64,000 nt of DNA from SZAS-103 sp038226665 (lineage in GTDB: Bacteria; Pseudomonadota; Gammaproteobacteria; Xanthomonadales; Xanthomonadaceae): positions 1 to 64,000 of the forward strand of contig JBBRQI010000004.1 of NCBI GenBank assembly GCA_038226665.1, given 5' to 3'. The notes under the pieces were generated by a model that worked only from the letters and a program-made list of their open reading frames with translations, was not told the origin of the DNA and ran no database searches. Below, piece by piece: positions 42,725-52,291 of the stretch; the stretch's first letter is position 1, and every line of letters starts with the position of its first letter. The translations under genes and the position numbers were made by a program.

Positions 42725-45178
42725 ATGGCAACCAGTCAACCGAACCACGTCGATCTGCCGGTGCTGCCTCTGCGTGATGTCGTGGTTTATCCGCACATGG
42801 TCATCCCGCTGTTCGTCGGTCGTGACCGTTCGGTGCGCGCGCTCGAGCAGGTGATGGAAGGCGACAAGCAGATCCTGCTGGTCGCGCAGAAAAGCGCCGA
42901 CATCGACGAGCCCACCGCGAAGGACCTTTACGAATGGGGCACGCTCGCGCAGGTGCTGCAACTGCTGAAGTTGCCCGATGGCACGATCAAGGTACTCGTC
43001 GAAGGCACCGCGCGCGTGCGCTTGAAGTCGTGCGGCGAGCGCGATGGCGTGATGACGGCGATCGCGGACGTGGTCGAGTCCGAACAATCGAACGACTTGC
43101 GCGAGATCGAAGTCACCGCGCGTTCGCTGACCACGCAGTTCGAGCAGTACCTCAAGACCAATCGCAAATTGCCGCCGGAATTGCTCGCGACGATCAACGG
43201 CATCAGCGATCCAAGCAGGCTTGCCGATACCGTCGCGGCGCATATCGGCGTGCGCGTTCCGGAGAAACAAAAGTTACTTGAGACGCTCGATGTCGCAACG
43301 CGGCTGGAATTGCTGATCGGTTACGTCGATGGCGAAATCGACGTACAGCAGCTCGAGAAGCGCATCCGCGGCCGGGTGAAGTCGCAGATGGAAAAAAGCC
43401 AGCGCGAGTACTACCTCAACGAGCAGATGAAGGCGATCCAGAAGGAACTCGGCGAAGCCGACGAAGCGCCGAACGAACTCGAGGAGCTCGCGCGCAAGAT
43501 CGCCGCAGCCGGCATGCCGAAAGACGTCGAGGCGAAGGCGAAGGCAGAGCTCAACAAACTCAAGCAGATGTCGCCGATGTCGGCCGAATCCACCGTCGTG
43601 CGCAACTACCTCGACTGGATGGTTGGCGTGCCGTGGAAGAAACGCAGCAAGGTGCGCAAGGATCTGAAGGTCGCGCTTGAAGTCCTCGATGCCGATCATT
43701 TCGGGCTCGAAAAGGTCAAGGAGCGCATCCTCGAATACCTCGCGGTGCAGAGCCGCGTGAAAAACATGAAAGGGGCGATCCTGTGCCTGGTCGGACCACC
43801 AGGCGTCGGCAAGACATCGCTCGGCCAGAGCGTCGCCAAGGCGACCAACCGCAAGTTCGTGCGCATGTCGCTCGGCGGCGTGAGGGATGAGGCGGAAATA
43901 CGCGGACATCGCCGCACGTACATCGGATCGATGCCGGGACGCATCCTGCAGAACCTCAGCAAGATCGGCACGCGCAATCCGCTGTTCGTGCTCGACGAGA
44001 TCGACAAGATGTCGATGGATTTCCGTGGCGATCCATCGTCTGCGTTGCTCGAGGTGCTCGATCCGGAACAGAATCATTCCTTCAGCGATCACTACCTCGA
44101 AGTCGATTTCGACCTGTCCGAGGTGATGTGGATCGCGACTGCGAACTCGCTCAACATCCCGGGCCCGCTGCTCGATCGCATGGAAGTCATCCGCATTCCC
44201 GGTTACACCGAGGACGAGAAACTCAATATCGCGATGCGTTACCTGTTGCCGAAACAGCTCAAGGCAAACGGATTGCGCGAAGGAGAGTTGAAAGTCAGCG
44301 AAGGCGCCATCCGCGACATCGTGCGTTATTACACCCGCGAATCGGGCGTGCGCAACCTCGAGCGCGAGATATCAAAAGTCTGCCGCAAGGTGATCAAGGA
44401 AATCGCGCTGGAAGGCCCGAAGGCACTGAAAAAAACATCCGCAAAAACCGGCGCGAAGAAAGAATCAACGAAACAGGTCACGCCGAAGAACCTCGAGCAT
44501 TTCCTCGGCGTGCGCCGTTTCGATTTTGGCCGCGCAGAAGAGCACAACGAAGTCGGCCTCGTGACGGGTCTTGCATGGACCGAAGTTGGCGGTGAGCTGC
44601 TGCAGATTGAAGCGACATTGGTGCCCGGCAAGGGCCAGATGATCCTCACCGGCAAGCTTGGCGAGGTGATGCAGGAATCGGTGAAGGCCGCGCATTCGGT
44701 CGTGCGTGCGCGCGCCGAATCGCTTGGGCTCGATCAGGATTTCCACCAGAAACTCGATTTCCATCTGCATGTGCCCGAAGGTGCAACGCCGAAGGATGGC
44801 CCGAGCGCAGGCATCGCGATGGCCACCGCATTGGTGTCCGCGTTGTCGAAGGTTCCGGTGCGCGCGGATGTCGCGATGACGGGCGAGATCACGTTGCGTG
44901 GTCGCGTGTTGCCGATCGGTGGGCTGAAGGAAAAATTGCTTGCCGCCTTGCGCGGCGGCATCCACACCGTGATCATCCCCGAAGAAAACCGCAAGGATCT
45001 CGCGGAGATTCCGCGCAATGTCACCCAGGGCATGAAGATTCTTCCGGTGCGCTGGATCGATGAAGTGCTTGAAATCGCGCTGGAGCGACCGCTGGTGCCG
45101 CGCTCTCCGCCCGGTTCGCCCGATGCGAGCGATGCCGAAGCAGGTGCATCGAAATCCGACGCATTGCGTACGCACTGA
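42725..45178 (+). CDS. lon: ATP-dependent protease La (Lon)
   Basis: 817 residues, MATSQPNHVDLPVLPLRDVV. N-terminal substrate domain, AAA+ with GPPGVGKTS and DEIDKM, and a Ser-Lys protease domain with S694 in DGPSAGIAMA and K735 in GGLKEKLLAA. It degrades misfolded and regulatory proteins. AGGAG precedes the ATG; longer readings upstream run through the promoter and are rejected. Confidence 0.98.
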   Translation: MATSQPNHVDLPVLPLRDVVVYPHMVIPLFVGRDRSVRALEQVMEGDKQILLVAQKSADIDEPTAKDLYEWGTLAQVLQLLKLPDGTIKVLVEGTARVRLKSCGERDGVMTAIADVVESEQSNDLREIEVTARSLTTQFEQYLKTNRKLPPELLATINGISDPSRLADTVAAHIGVRVPEKQKLLETLDVATRLELLIGYVDGEIDVQQLEKRIRGRVKSQMEKSQREYYLNEQMKAIQKELGEADEAPNELEELARKIAAAGMPKDVEAKAKAELNKLKQMSPMSAESTVVRNYLDWMVGVPWKKRSKVRKDLKVALEVLDADHFGLEKVKERILEYLAVQSRVKNMKGAILCLVGPPGVGKTSLGQSVAKATNRKFVRMSLGGVRDEAEIRGHRRTYIGSMPGRILQNLSKIGTRNPLFVLDEIDKMSMDFRGDPSSALLEVLDPEQNHSFSDHYLEVDFDLSEVMWIATANSLNIPGPLLDRMEVIRIPGYTEDEKLNIAMRYLLPKQLKANGLREGELKVSEGAIRDIVRYYTRESGVRNLEREISKVCRKVIKEIALEGPKALKKTSAKTGAKKESTKQVTPKNLEHFLGVRRFDFGRAEEHNEVGLVTGLAWTEVGGELLQIEATLVPGKGQMILTGKLGEVMQESVKAAHSVVRARAESLGLDQDFHQKLDFHLHVPEGATPKDGPSAGIAMATALVSALSKVPVRADVAMTGEITLRGRVLPIGGLKEKLLAALRGGIHTVIIPEENRKDLAEIPRNVTQGMKILPVRWIDEVLEIALERPLVPRSPPGSPDASDAEAGASKSDALRTH

Positions 45179-45272
45179 TAACGTTCGAGTTTGCAAGCAT
45201 GTGCGCGCGGAATATGTCAATCGACGTGCGGCGCGCGTCGCTGAAAACCGCGCCATTCCTTGCTCTAACGTG

Positions 45273-45301
45273 TTGCACGCCACAACAGGCACTGGTATAA
45301 A
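45273..45301 (+). promoter_or_regulatory. hupB: Sigma-70 promoter of hupB
   Basis: TTGCAC (45273-45278), 17-base spacer, TATAAA (45296-45301). Near-consensus, with a leader of about 115 bases before the hupB ATG. Confidence 0.75.
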
Positions 45302-45424
45302 TCGTTTCGACCGCAACGCGATGCCATGGAGCGTGCGATGCGGCACAGGTCAATCGGACATGCGGGGACATCGGCATGTCTGGATTGCAATCATCGCGGG
45401 TCCCAAATTGCCAGGAGTTACTCA

Positions 45425-45697
45425 ATGAACAAGGCTGATTTCATCGCTGCGGTTGCCGAATCCGCCGAACTGTCCAAGGCCGATGCAGGCCGCGCCGTCG
45501 ACGCGATGGTCGAGACGGTCACCAATGCGCTCAAGAAAGGCGACACCGTGACGCTCGTTGGTTTCGGCACGTTCTCGATCCGCAAGCGCGCTGCACGTAC
45601 GGGCCGCAATCCGCGCACCGGCGAGACGATCAAGATCAAGGCTTCGAAGAATCCTGCGTTCAAGGCTGGCAAGGCCCTCAAGGATGCCGTAAACTGA
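45425..45697 (+). CDS. hupB: DNA-binding protein HU-beta
   Basis: 90 residues, MNKADFIAAVAESAELSKAD, with the HU signature GFGTFSIRKRAARTGRNPRT in the DNA-clasping arm. It bends and compacts DNA. Placed after lon as in E. coli and most gammaproteobacteria; CAGGAG precedes the ATG. Confidence 0.98.
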   Translation: MNKADFIAAVAESAELSKADAGRAVDAMVETVTNALKKGDTVTLVGFGTFSIRKRAARTGRNPRTGETIKIKASKNPAFKAGKALKDAVN

Positions 45698-45778
45698 GCA
45701 CATGCGGTTCCCGCCGCGAGAGAAGCCGGACCATCAGGCCTGACTTCTCAAAAAACGCCCAGCTTCTCGCAAACACGT

Positions 45779-45853
45779 GGGTGCTTAGCTCAGCGGTAGA
45801 GCGTCGCTCTTACACGGCGAGGGTCGGGGGTTCGAAACCCTCAGCACCCACCA
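45779..45853 (+). tRNA. tRNA-Val (anticodon TAC)
   Basis: 75 bases, acceptor GGGTGCT/AGCACCC, anticodon loop CTTACAC, encoded CCA. Confidence 0.97.
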
Positions 45854-45955
45854 TAGATGACTTGTCGCGGTTCCATCCGCAAGCTCGTGCAGCCCTGTGC
45901 GGACTTCCAGGCAAGACCAGTCCCTGGTTGCGTCGCAGGTTACAGGTTCAAATGC

Positions 45956-46032
45956 GGAGTGGTAGTTCAGTTGGTTAGAATGCTGGCCTGTCACGCCGGA
46001 GGTCGCGGGTTCGAGTCCCGTCCACTCCGCCA
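45956..46032 (+). tRNA. tRNA-Asp (anticodon GTC)
   Basis: 77 bases, acceptor GGAGTGG/CCACTCC, anticodon loop CTGTCAC, encoded CCA. Confidence 0.97.
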
Positions 46033-46041
46033 CTACACCGG

Positions 46042-46069
46042 GGGCGCCGCAAGGCGCCCTTGCTTTTTT
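46042..46069 (+). terminator. Terminator after tRNA-Asp
   Basis: GGGCGCC-GCAA-GGCGCCC followed by TTGCTTTTTT. Confidence 0.9.
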
Positions 46070-46170
46070 GATGCACATGGATGTGCGAATGTCGCGGGAG
46101 GCAGGATGCCGGGAGCGACGGATGCACATGGATGTGCGAATGTCGCGTGCGCAGGATGCGCAATAGCGAC
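46070..46170. repeat. Tandem pair of GGAT repeat units
   Basis: Two units of about 51 bases start with the same 27 bases (46070-46096 and 46121-46147): hairpin GCACAT-GG-ATGTGC, then gaatgtcgcg. Each continues with a second hairpin that closes on GTCGC/GCGAC and has AGGAT in the loop, GGC-AGGAT-GCC in unit 1 and TGCGC-AGGAT-GCGCA in unit 2. The inner stems differ but remain paired. Confidence 0.8.
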
Positions 46171-46181
46171 GCAAGACTTGC

Positions 46182-46205
46182 GGCGCCGCAAGGCACCCTT
46201 TTTTC
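46182..46205 (+). terminator. Second, imperfect terminator before ppiD
   Basis: GGCGCC-GCAA-GGCACC then CTTTTTT; it looks like a worn copy of the terminator at 46042 and encloses the repeat pair together with it. Confidence 0.55.
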
Positions 46206-46226
46206 TAACCCATACGGGTCCATAAC

Positions 46227-48197
46227 ATGCTGCAGAAAATCCGCGAAGCGTCTTCTGGCTGGATGGCCACGGTGGTGCTCGGCGTAATCATCGTCACGTT
46301 CGCGCTGTGGGGCATCAACGGCTATTTCCAAGGCCGAACGGAAAACTATGCCGCGCGCATCACGCTCAAGAGTGGATGGTTTGGCACCGGGATCGGCGCC
46401 AGGTACAAGGACATCTCGGTCGACGAATTCCGCAAGCAGTTCGAACTCGAGCGCCAGCAACAGCGCAAGCAACTTGGCGCGAAGTTCGACCAGGCGACCT
46501 TCGACGCGGTCGCCAACAAGCGCGAAGTGCTCGACCACCTGGTCCAGCGTGAGCTGTTGTCCGCCGCAGCCAGGCGCGATGGCTTTACCGTTTCGGGGCA
46601 ACAGCTGTACGATAAGATCGCCGTTGAGCCCTTGTTCCAGGTCGACGGCAAGTTCGATCAAACCCGTTACAAGGAAGTCCTCGCTGCGCAAAGTCCACCC
46701 AGGACACCGACCGAGTACGAGGCCGAGGTGCACGACGATCTGCTCGTGGAGACGGTGCCGGAAGAGATTGCCGCTTCGGGTATAGCGGTGAACGCAGACA
46801 CCGAGGATGCCATCCGCCTGAGCGAGCAGAAGCGCGACCTGCGCTATCTCGCGTTACCGGTTCCGGCCGACGCCGCAGCAGCACCAAGCGACGCCGAACT
46901 GCAGTCCTGGTACCAAGCGCATGCCGCGGGTTACCGCACCCAGGAACAGGTCGCACTGGAATACCTCGAACTCGATGCCGCGACATTGCAGGTGCCGACT
47001 ACGGTCGACGATCAAACTCTTCACGACCGCTACAACGAGCAGAAGAACCGTTTCATCGAACCGGAACAGCGGCTCGCTTCGCACATCCTGATCAATGTGC
47101 CCGCGAATGCCGATGCGACGACCGAAAAGGCCGCTCGCGCAAAGGCCGCCGCTCTCGCCGTGCAAGCGCGAGCGCCTGGCGCGGATTTTGCTGTGCTTGC
47201 GAAAGCCAATTCGCAGGATGAAGGCTCGAAGAACCTTGGCGGCGACCTCGGCTGGCTGACGCAAGCGGTGATCGAGCAGAAGGCGTTTGCGAGTGCGTTG
47301 TATGCGCTCAAGCCCGGGCAGATCAGCGACCCGGTGCGTACCAACGAAGGCTGGCACGTGATCCAGTTGCGCGATGTGCGCCAGGGCCGGCAGGTTCCGT
47401 TTGAAAGCGTGCGCGCCGAACTGGAGCGCAATGAACTCAAGGATGCTCGCGAAAAACTGTTCAGTGATCGCTCCGGCAAGCTCGTCGATCTCACCCTCAA
47501 GGATTCCACGACGCTTGCGCCCGCCGCACGCGAACTCGGCATGACTGTCCAGAAAACGCCGCTGTTCACCCGCGCAGGCGGCACCGGCATCGCCGCCGAT
47601 CCGAACGTGCTGAAGGCGGCGTTTTCGGCATCGGTGCTGGAGGACGGCAACACCAGCGATGCAATCGAAATCGGCAAGAACCACGATCACATGGTCGTGA
47701 TCCGCGCTGCCCAGCATTTGCCGGTGAAGGTATTGACGCTTGCGGAAGTGCGCGGCCGCGTGCAGGCGGATTTGCAAGCCGATCGGCGTTCGAAAGCCGC
47801 CAAATCAGCCGCCGGTGCCTTGCTAGCCCGCGCTGCGAAAGGCGAGACTTTAGATTCATTGGCGACGGCGGTTGGCGGCACCGTGCTGACTGCGACGCAG
47901 GTGACGCGTAATCTCACCGCTCCGTCGGCCGAGTTGATCGCCGCAGGATTCCGCTTGCCGCGACCAGCGCAGGGCAAGGCTCTACAGGTTGCCATCGCAC
48001 TGCTCGAAGCGGATCGCTACGCACTGGTCGAGGCGACAAACGTCGTCGATGGCGACGTGACGAAGGTGGACGCGAACACACGCGCCGCGCTGCGCCAACG
48101 TTTCGCGCAGCAATTGCGCGGGGGCCTGGATGCACGCATCTACATCAACGCACTGCGACGCGAATTCCTGGTCACGGTAGCTGAGGATCGGTTGTAG
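46227..48197 (+). CDS. ppiD: Periplasmic folding factor PpiD (SurA-like, parvulin domain)
   Basis: 656 residues. One N-terminal membrane anchor (SGWMATVVLGVIIVTFALWG), a SurA_N-like chaperone domain, a parvulin PPIase domain (about 275-380, from RLASHILINV to NEGWHVIQLRDV), then a long C-terminal helical part. PpiD sits at the SecYEG exit. It follows hupB, with two tRNAs in between, as in many relatives. Confidence 0.93.
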   Translation: MLQKIREASSGWMATVVLGVIIVTFALWGINGYFQGRTENYAARITLKSGWFGTGIGARYKDISVDEFRKQFELERQQQRKQLGAKFDQATFDAVANKREVLDHLVQRELLSAAARRDGFTVSGQQLYDKIAVEPLFQVDGKFDQTRYKEVLAAQSPPRTPTEYEAEVHDDLLVETVPEEIAASGIAVNADTEDAIRLSEQKRDLRYLALPVPADAAAAPSDAELQSWYQAHAAGYRTQEQVALEYLELDAATLQVPTTVDDQTLHDRYNEQKNRFIEPEQRLASHILINVPANADATTEKAARAKAAALAVQARAPGADFAVLAKANSQDEGSKNLGGDLGWLTQAVIEQKAFASALYALKPGQISDPVRTNEGWHVIQLRDVRQGRQVPFESVRAELERNELKDAREKLFSDRSGKLVDLTLKDSTTLAPAARELGMTVQKTPLFTRAGGTGIAADPNVLKAAFSASVLEDGNTSDAIEIGKNHDHMVVIRAAQHLPVKVLTLAEVRGRVQADLQADRRSKAAKSAAGALLARAAKGETLDSLATAVGGTVLTATQVTRNLTAPSAELIAAGFRLPRPAQGKALQVAIALLEADRYALVEATNVVDGDVTKVDANTRAALRQRFAQQLRGGLDARIYINALRREFLVTVAEDRL

Positions 48198-48480
48198 CGT
48201 TCCGCATCTTCCAGCGCGCGGGATTTGCATCGATTTTGTTCGGCCTCGAATGAGGAGTGCGGACGTCAAGTCGGCACATCGCCCGATCTCGCTCAATCGC
48301 CCGGCCCAGGTCTCCCGGCAGCCGGCTTTCGATTGCGCAATCCGGCTTCATCGATAGGGCGGCCCGGACTCTGCCAGAGCGTTCGCGGGCGCGCGAGGCA
48401 ATGCCCTGCAATCGCGCCTCGCGCATCTGCTACAGACGCTGGAATTCGCGCGTGATGACGTTGATTCATCGCATCAGCGC

Positions 48481-49266
48481 TCACTCCAGCCCAGTCATCC
48501 CCAAAATGTTGTAACCGGCATCGACGTAGGTAATTTCGCCGGTGATGCCTGCAGCAAGGTCCGAGCACAGGAACGCGGCGACATTGCCGACCTCTTCGGT
48601 CGTGACGTTGCGGCGCAGCGGCGCGTTGAGTCCGACATGATCGAGCATCTTGCGGATGTTGCCGACGCCTGCGGCTGCAAGGGTCTTGATCGGGCCGGCG
48701 GAAATCGCATTCACGCGCGTGCCTTCGGGGCCGAGGTTGTAGGCGAGATAGCGCACGCTCGATTCCAGGCTTGCTTTCGCAAGTCCCATCACGTTGTAGT
48801 TCATCAGCGCGCGGTCGGCACCGAGATAGGTCAGCGTCAACAGGGCGCCGTTGCGGCCTTGCATCAGTGGCCGTGCCGCCTTGGCGAGCGCGGGAAAACT
48901 GTAGGCCGAGATGTCGTGCGCGATCGCGAAGTTCGCGCGGGTCAGTCCATCGAGGAATCCGCCGGCCAGCGCCTCGCCAGGGGCGAAGCCGATCGAGTGC
49001 ACGAGGATGTCGAGTCCATCCCAGTGCGTGCCGAGATCCACGAACAATTGCGCGATCTGCTCGTCGTTGCCGACATCGCAGGGGAGAACAAGGTTCGAGC
49101 CGAATGCAGCCGCGGCTTCCTCGACGCGCGACTTGAGCTTGTCGTTGACGTAGGTGAATGCAAGCTCCGCGCCTTCGCGATGCATCGCGCTGGCGATGCC
49201 GTAGGCGATGGAACGTTGGTTGAGTACGCCGGTGATCAGCGCGCGTTTGCCTTGCAGAAAACCCAT
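48481..49266 (-). CDS. fabI: Enoyl-ACP reductase FabI
   Basis: 261 residues, MGFLQGKRALITGVLNQRSI. SDR fold of the FabI type: GVLNQRSIAYGIA cofactor motif, and the Y-x6-K pair in NYNVMGLAKASLE with the upstream tyrosine in LTYLGADRA. It carries out the last reduction of fatty-acid elongation, usually with NADH. The ATG at 49266 is the conserved start. The 283 bases between ppiD and this gene hold no gene. Note that some Xanthomonads use FabV instead. Confidence 0.96.
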   Translation of the reverse strand: MGFLQGKRALITGVLNQRSIAYGIASAMHREGAELAFTYVNDKLKSRVEEAAAAFGSNLVLPCDVGNDEQIAQLFVDLGTHWDGLDILVHSIGFAPGEALAGGFLDGLTRANFAIAHDISAYSFPALAKAARPLMQGRNGALLTLTYLGADRALMNYNVMGLAKASLESSVRYLAYNLGPEGTRVNAISAGPIKTLAAAGVGNIRKMLDHVGLNAPLRRNVTTEEVGNVAAFLCSDLAAGITGEITYVDAGYNILGMTGLE

Positions 49267-49329
49267 GGTGCCTCCGAATAGTGATGGCCGATGCACCCGG
49301 CCCCGGCCGTTAGTGTGACCGCTGCCGCT

Positions 49330-50637
49330 TCATGGTTCCAGCTTGATGGTTTGCCCAGGCCGTGGTGAGCGATGCCGGCCGAGGTGATTCCACTTGCGCA
49401 GATCGTCGACATCGAGATGGTAGCGCTGCGCGATCATTTCCAGCGTCTCGCCATGATCGACCACATGCGTGCGCTCATTGGCAACGGGCGTCGCAGGCAG
49501 CGTGGCCGGAGACAGTATCCTCGGCGCTTCAGGATCGGCGACGGATGCTGCCGATGCAGGCGCGGCCCCGGCCGGTTGCGCTGACGCGTTCGCCCAGCGC
49601 GACCGCGTGCTCGCCGGAACCAGCAACATGCGTGGCACACCCGGCATTACACGTCCGTTGCGATAACCGCGATTGAATATCTTGAGCTCTTCCGCGTCGG
49701 TGCCGAGGCGACGCGCGAGTTCGTCGAGCGACGTGATGTCGGCCGGCATCGTGTAACGCACCCAGTGCGTTACCGGCAGCGTCGTCTGCAAGGGTATGGA
49801 CTGTCGTTGCGGCTGCGCGAGAAGGCAGGTCAGCGCGCGCATCTTCGAGACGTATTCGTAGGTGGTGTATGAGAGCCCGTATGGACGACGATACTGGATG
49901 GTGCCGACGCTGCGCTGCTGCAATTCGTCGGCAGGCATCGTCTTCATCAACCGGTACTCGCCGGAGTTGTACGCCATCGCGGTCAGGCGCCAGTCATGGA
50001 ACATTCCGTGCAGCTTGTCGAGATAGGTCAGGGCAGCGTCGGTGGAGTCCAGCGCGGACAGGCGACCGTCGTAGCCGCTGATGACGGTTGCGCCGTTGTT
50101 CCGCGATGTCTCATCGAGCATCTGCCACATGCCGGCCGCGCCGCCGAAGCTGCGCACGTCCGGGCGGTACCAGCTTTCGACGATCGGGATCAGCGCGAAT
50201 TCACCGGGGAGTTTGCGTTTCTCGAGTTCGTCGAGCACGACCAGCATCATCGGCAACGTCGCCTGCACCTCGTCGGCGAAATGCTGCGGGTAGCCGGCGT
50301 ACTTGCGGCGCCAACGCGTATTGTTCGGTCCGACGATGCAGGTCGGCGTACTCAGCCGCGCGCGCAGGCGATCGAGTACCTCGCCACTGGTCAGCACATC
50401 GCCTTCGGCAGGAAGCGGCGCATTCGATGGCGGTTTGATCGGTGCGGAGATCTCGACCGGCAGGTTCGACACCTGCACCGGCGGAGCAGATGGAAGCGGC
50501 GTTGGTTCCGAGACTGGCGCGGCGGTCACGGCGGTTGTTGAAGGACGCGTTTGATCGGGTGGTACGCAGCCTGCAAGCGCCAGCATTGCCATTGCGAGCA
50601 GCGTTGCAGGAGTCCATTGGCGCGATGAAGGCGTCAT
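49330..50637 (-). CDS. MltD-like lytic transglycosylase with LysM
   Basis: 435 residues. Lipoprotein signal (MTPSSRQWTPATLLAMAMLALAGC region: lipobox LAGC at residue 24), a proline-rich linker, an SLT domain with the catalytic glutamate in ALIPIVESWYRPDVRS and GAAGMWQMLDETSRN, and one clear C-terminal LysM (HVVDHGETLEMIAQRYHLDV) plus a weaker one before it. It cleaves peptidoglycan glycan strands. The ATG overlaps the gloB stop (ATGA), so the two are translationally coupled, the same gloB-mltD neighbourhood as in E. coli. Confidence 0.92.
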   Translation of the reverse strand: MTPSSRQWTPATLLAMAMLALAGCVPPDQTRPSTTAVTAAPVSEPTPLPSAPPVQVSNLPVEISAPIKPPSNAPLPAEGDVLTSGEVLDRLRARLSTPTCIVGPNNTRWRRKYAGYPQHFADEVQATLPMMLVVLDELEKRKLPGEFALIPIVESWYRPDVRSFGGAAGMWQMLDETSRNNGATVISGYDGRLSALDSTDAALTYLDKLHGMFHDWRLTAMAYNSGEYRLMKTMPADELQQRSVGTIQYRRPYGLSYTTYEYVSKMRALTCLLAQPQRQSIPLQTTLPVTHWVRYTMPADITSLDELARRLGTDAEELKIFNRGYRNGRVMPGVPRMLLVPASTRSRWANASAQPAGAAPASAASVADPEAPRILSPATLPATPVANERTHVVDHGETLEMIAQRYHLDVDDLRKWNHLGRHRSPRPGQTIKLEP

Positions 50638-51404
50638 GCGCGGAACCCGTCTTTCCAGCGCCGCAACGTGGCGAATGCCTGCACGCGATCCGTACAGGGC
50701 GCATCGAGGTGTTTCTCGACTGCAGCGCGCACGGCTGGGGCGTCCACGCGCAGGAACGGATTGCAGGCGCGTTCGCTCGAAATCGTGCTCGGAACGGTTG
50801 GCCGTCCTGCACTTCGCTGCGTGCGCGCTTCGTGGAGACGCTCGCGCAACGCGATGTTGTCGGGCTCGATCACGCTCGCGAATGCGCCATTCGACAGCGT
50901 GTACTCGTGTCCGCAGCAAACTTGCGTGTCGGGCGGCAGCGCGGCGAGTCGATCGAGCGATGCAAGCATCTGCTCCGGCGTGCCTTCGAACATGCGACCG
51001 CAGCCAAGGCTGAACAACGTATCGCCGCAGAACACGAAGCCGTTGCCGACGAAGGCGATGTGCGAGCTGGTGTGGCCGTGCACTTCGAGCGTGGTGAAGT
51101 ACAGGCCGAGATCCGGAATGTCGAACGTGTCGCCGTCGCCCACGCGATGCGTCGCGCAACCAATGCGCGATTCGACCGGGGCGTAGCAGGGCACATCGAA
51201 GCGTTGCAGCAGTTGTTCCGCGCCGCCGATGTGGTCTGGATGATGGTGCGTCAGCAGGATTGCGACCGGACGCAGGCCATCGTCGATGGCAGCGAACACC
51301 GGCGCGGCATCGCCCGGATCCACAACGATCGCGCGGCCATCGGCATCTGCCAGCGTCCAGATGTAGTTGTCGTCAAAGGCTTCGATGGCGCGCAGCTTCA
51401 ACAT
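50634..51404 (-). CDS. gloB: Hydroxyacylglutathione hydrolase (glyoxalase II)
   Basis: 256 residues, MLKLRAIEAFDDNYIWTLAD. MBL motif THHHPDHIGG, GHTSSHIAFV, FCGDTLFSLGCGRMFEG and CCGHEYT are complete, with the C-terminal glyoxalase II domain (CNPFLRVDAPAVR). It hydrolyses S-lactoylglutathione. Divergent from the methyltransferase gene at 51446. Confidence 0.97.
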   Translation of the reverse strand: MLKLRAIEAFDDNYIWTLADADGRAIVVDPGDAAPVFAAIDDGLRPVAILLTHHHPDHIGGAEQLLQRFDVPCYAPVESRIGCATHRVGDGDTFDIPDLGLYFTTLEVHGHTSSHIAFVGNGFVFCGDTLFSLGCGRMFEGTPEQMLASLDRLAALPPDTQVCCGHEYTLSNGAFASVIEPDNIALRERLHEARTQRSAGRPTVPSTISSERACNPFLRVDAPAVRAAVEKHLDAPCTDRVQAFATLRRWKDGFRA

Positions 51405-51445
51405 GAAGGGTGACCTCCGCGGCCGATTGCCGCAAAATCAACACC

Positions 51446-52177
51446 ATGCCCGCTCTGCAATCCTCGCGTCAACCCACGAGCCGTGCCGAGGCGACATTGT
51501 CCGGCGAGCGCATACGTGCGTTATTGCAGCGCTGCCATCGCGATGCGTCGCTGGATATCGCGCGATCCAGCGGTCGTTACGGGTTGTTTCTGGAGCCGCA
51601 TCTGGACGATGGCTATGGGTTTGCGGCACCGAACCTGCACACGCGACTGCAATTGCAACGCGATGGCGATGGGTTCGACGGCGACCTGCAATGCAGCGAA
51701 TCCGCGTTGCCGCTGGCCGATGAAAGTGTCGCCTTGATCTTCGCCGCTTGCATGTTCGAAACTGCGCGCGATGCGATCGGGCTTGCCGCGGAATTAGCAC
51801 GCTTGCTCGAACCCGAAGGCAGCTTGCTCGTGCTCGGATTGAACCCGTGGAGTCCGGCGCATCTGCGCTGGATGTTCGGAGGTTTGCGCGTTTGGTCGCC
51901 GGGTGCGTTGCGCGCGTTGTTGACCGGACTCGGGCTGGAGATCATGGGTTGTCGTTATCTAGGCGCGCGCTGGTCGGCTGGCGAGATGGCTGCGGTGGAT
52001 GTCGGCGCCGTGCAAATTGCCGGCTCGCCATTGCGCAGTGGATTTCTGCTTGAAGCGCGCAGACGCGATCCCGGCATGACGCTGTTGCGTGCGCAGTCGG
52101 CTGGCGTGCGCTTCGGCGCTGGAGCGCGCGCCGGCTCTGCGAAGGTACCGGCGGCGCGGATGCGGATCGGTCGATGA
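51446..52177 (+). CDS. SAM-dependent methyltransferase, YafS-like
   Basis: 243 residues from MPALQSSRQPTSRAEATLSG. Class I fold traces are ALPLADESVALIFAACMFET and ELARLLEPEGSLLVLGLNPW, as in the YafS/type-11 group; the glycine-rich SAM motif is weak (the usual position reads GYGFAAPNLHTRL), so binding may be altered. It is found between gloB and rnhA in many gammaproteobacteria. Substrate unknown. Confidence 0.85.
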   Translation: MPALQSSRQPTSRAEATLSGERIRALLQRCHRDASLDIARSSGRYGLFLEPHLDDGYGFAAPNLHTRLQLQRDGDGFDGDLQCSESALPLADESVALIFAACMFETARDAIGLAAELARLLEPEGSLLVLGLNPWSPAHLRWMFGGLRVWSPGALRALLTGLGLEIMGCRYLGARWSAGEMAAVDVGAVQIAGSPLRSGFLLEARRRDPGMTLLRAQSAGVRFGAGARAGSAKVPAARMRIGR

Positions 52178-52291
52178 CGGTGCGCTCGACATGCATGCGC
52201 TCGATGCAGCCAGTCTTGACCAAGCCAGCCTTGATCAAGACCGTTCCGTTAAAATCCGTGCGATGAATCACGCGCGGTGAAACCAGACGCC

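Noticed and set aside
41222..43270. Long minus-strand frame across clpX and lon
   Set aside because: It covers two conserved plus-strand genes and their promoter, has no family features, and is a shadow.
46070..46170. CRISPR array
   Set aside because: Only two units, each made of hairpins with no spacer-like unique sequence of constant length, and no cas gene nearby. No CRISPR is seen elsewhere in the window.
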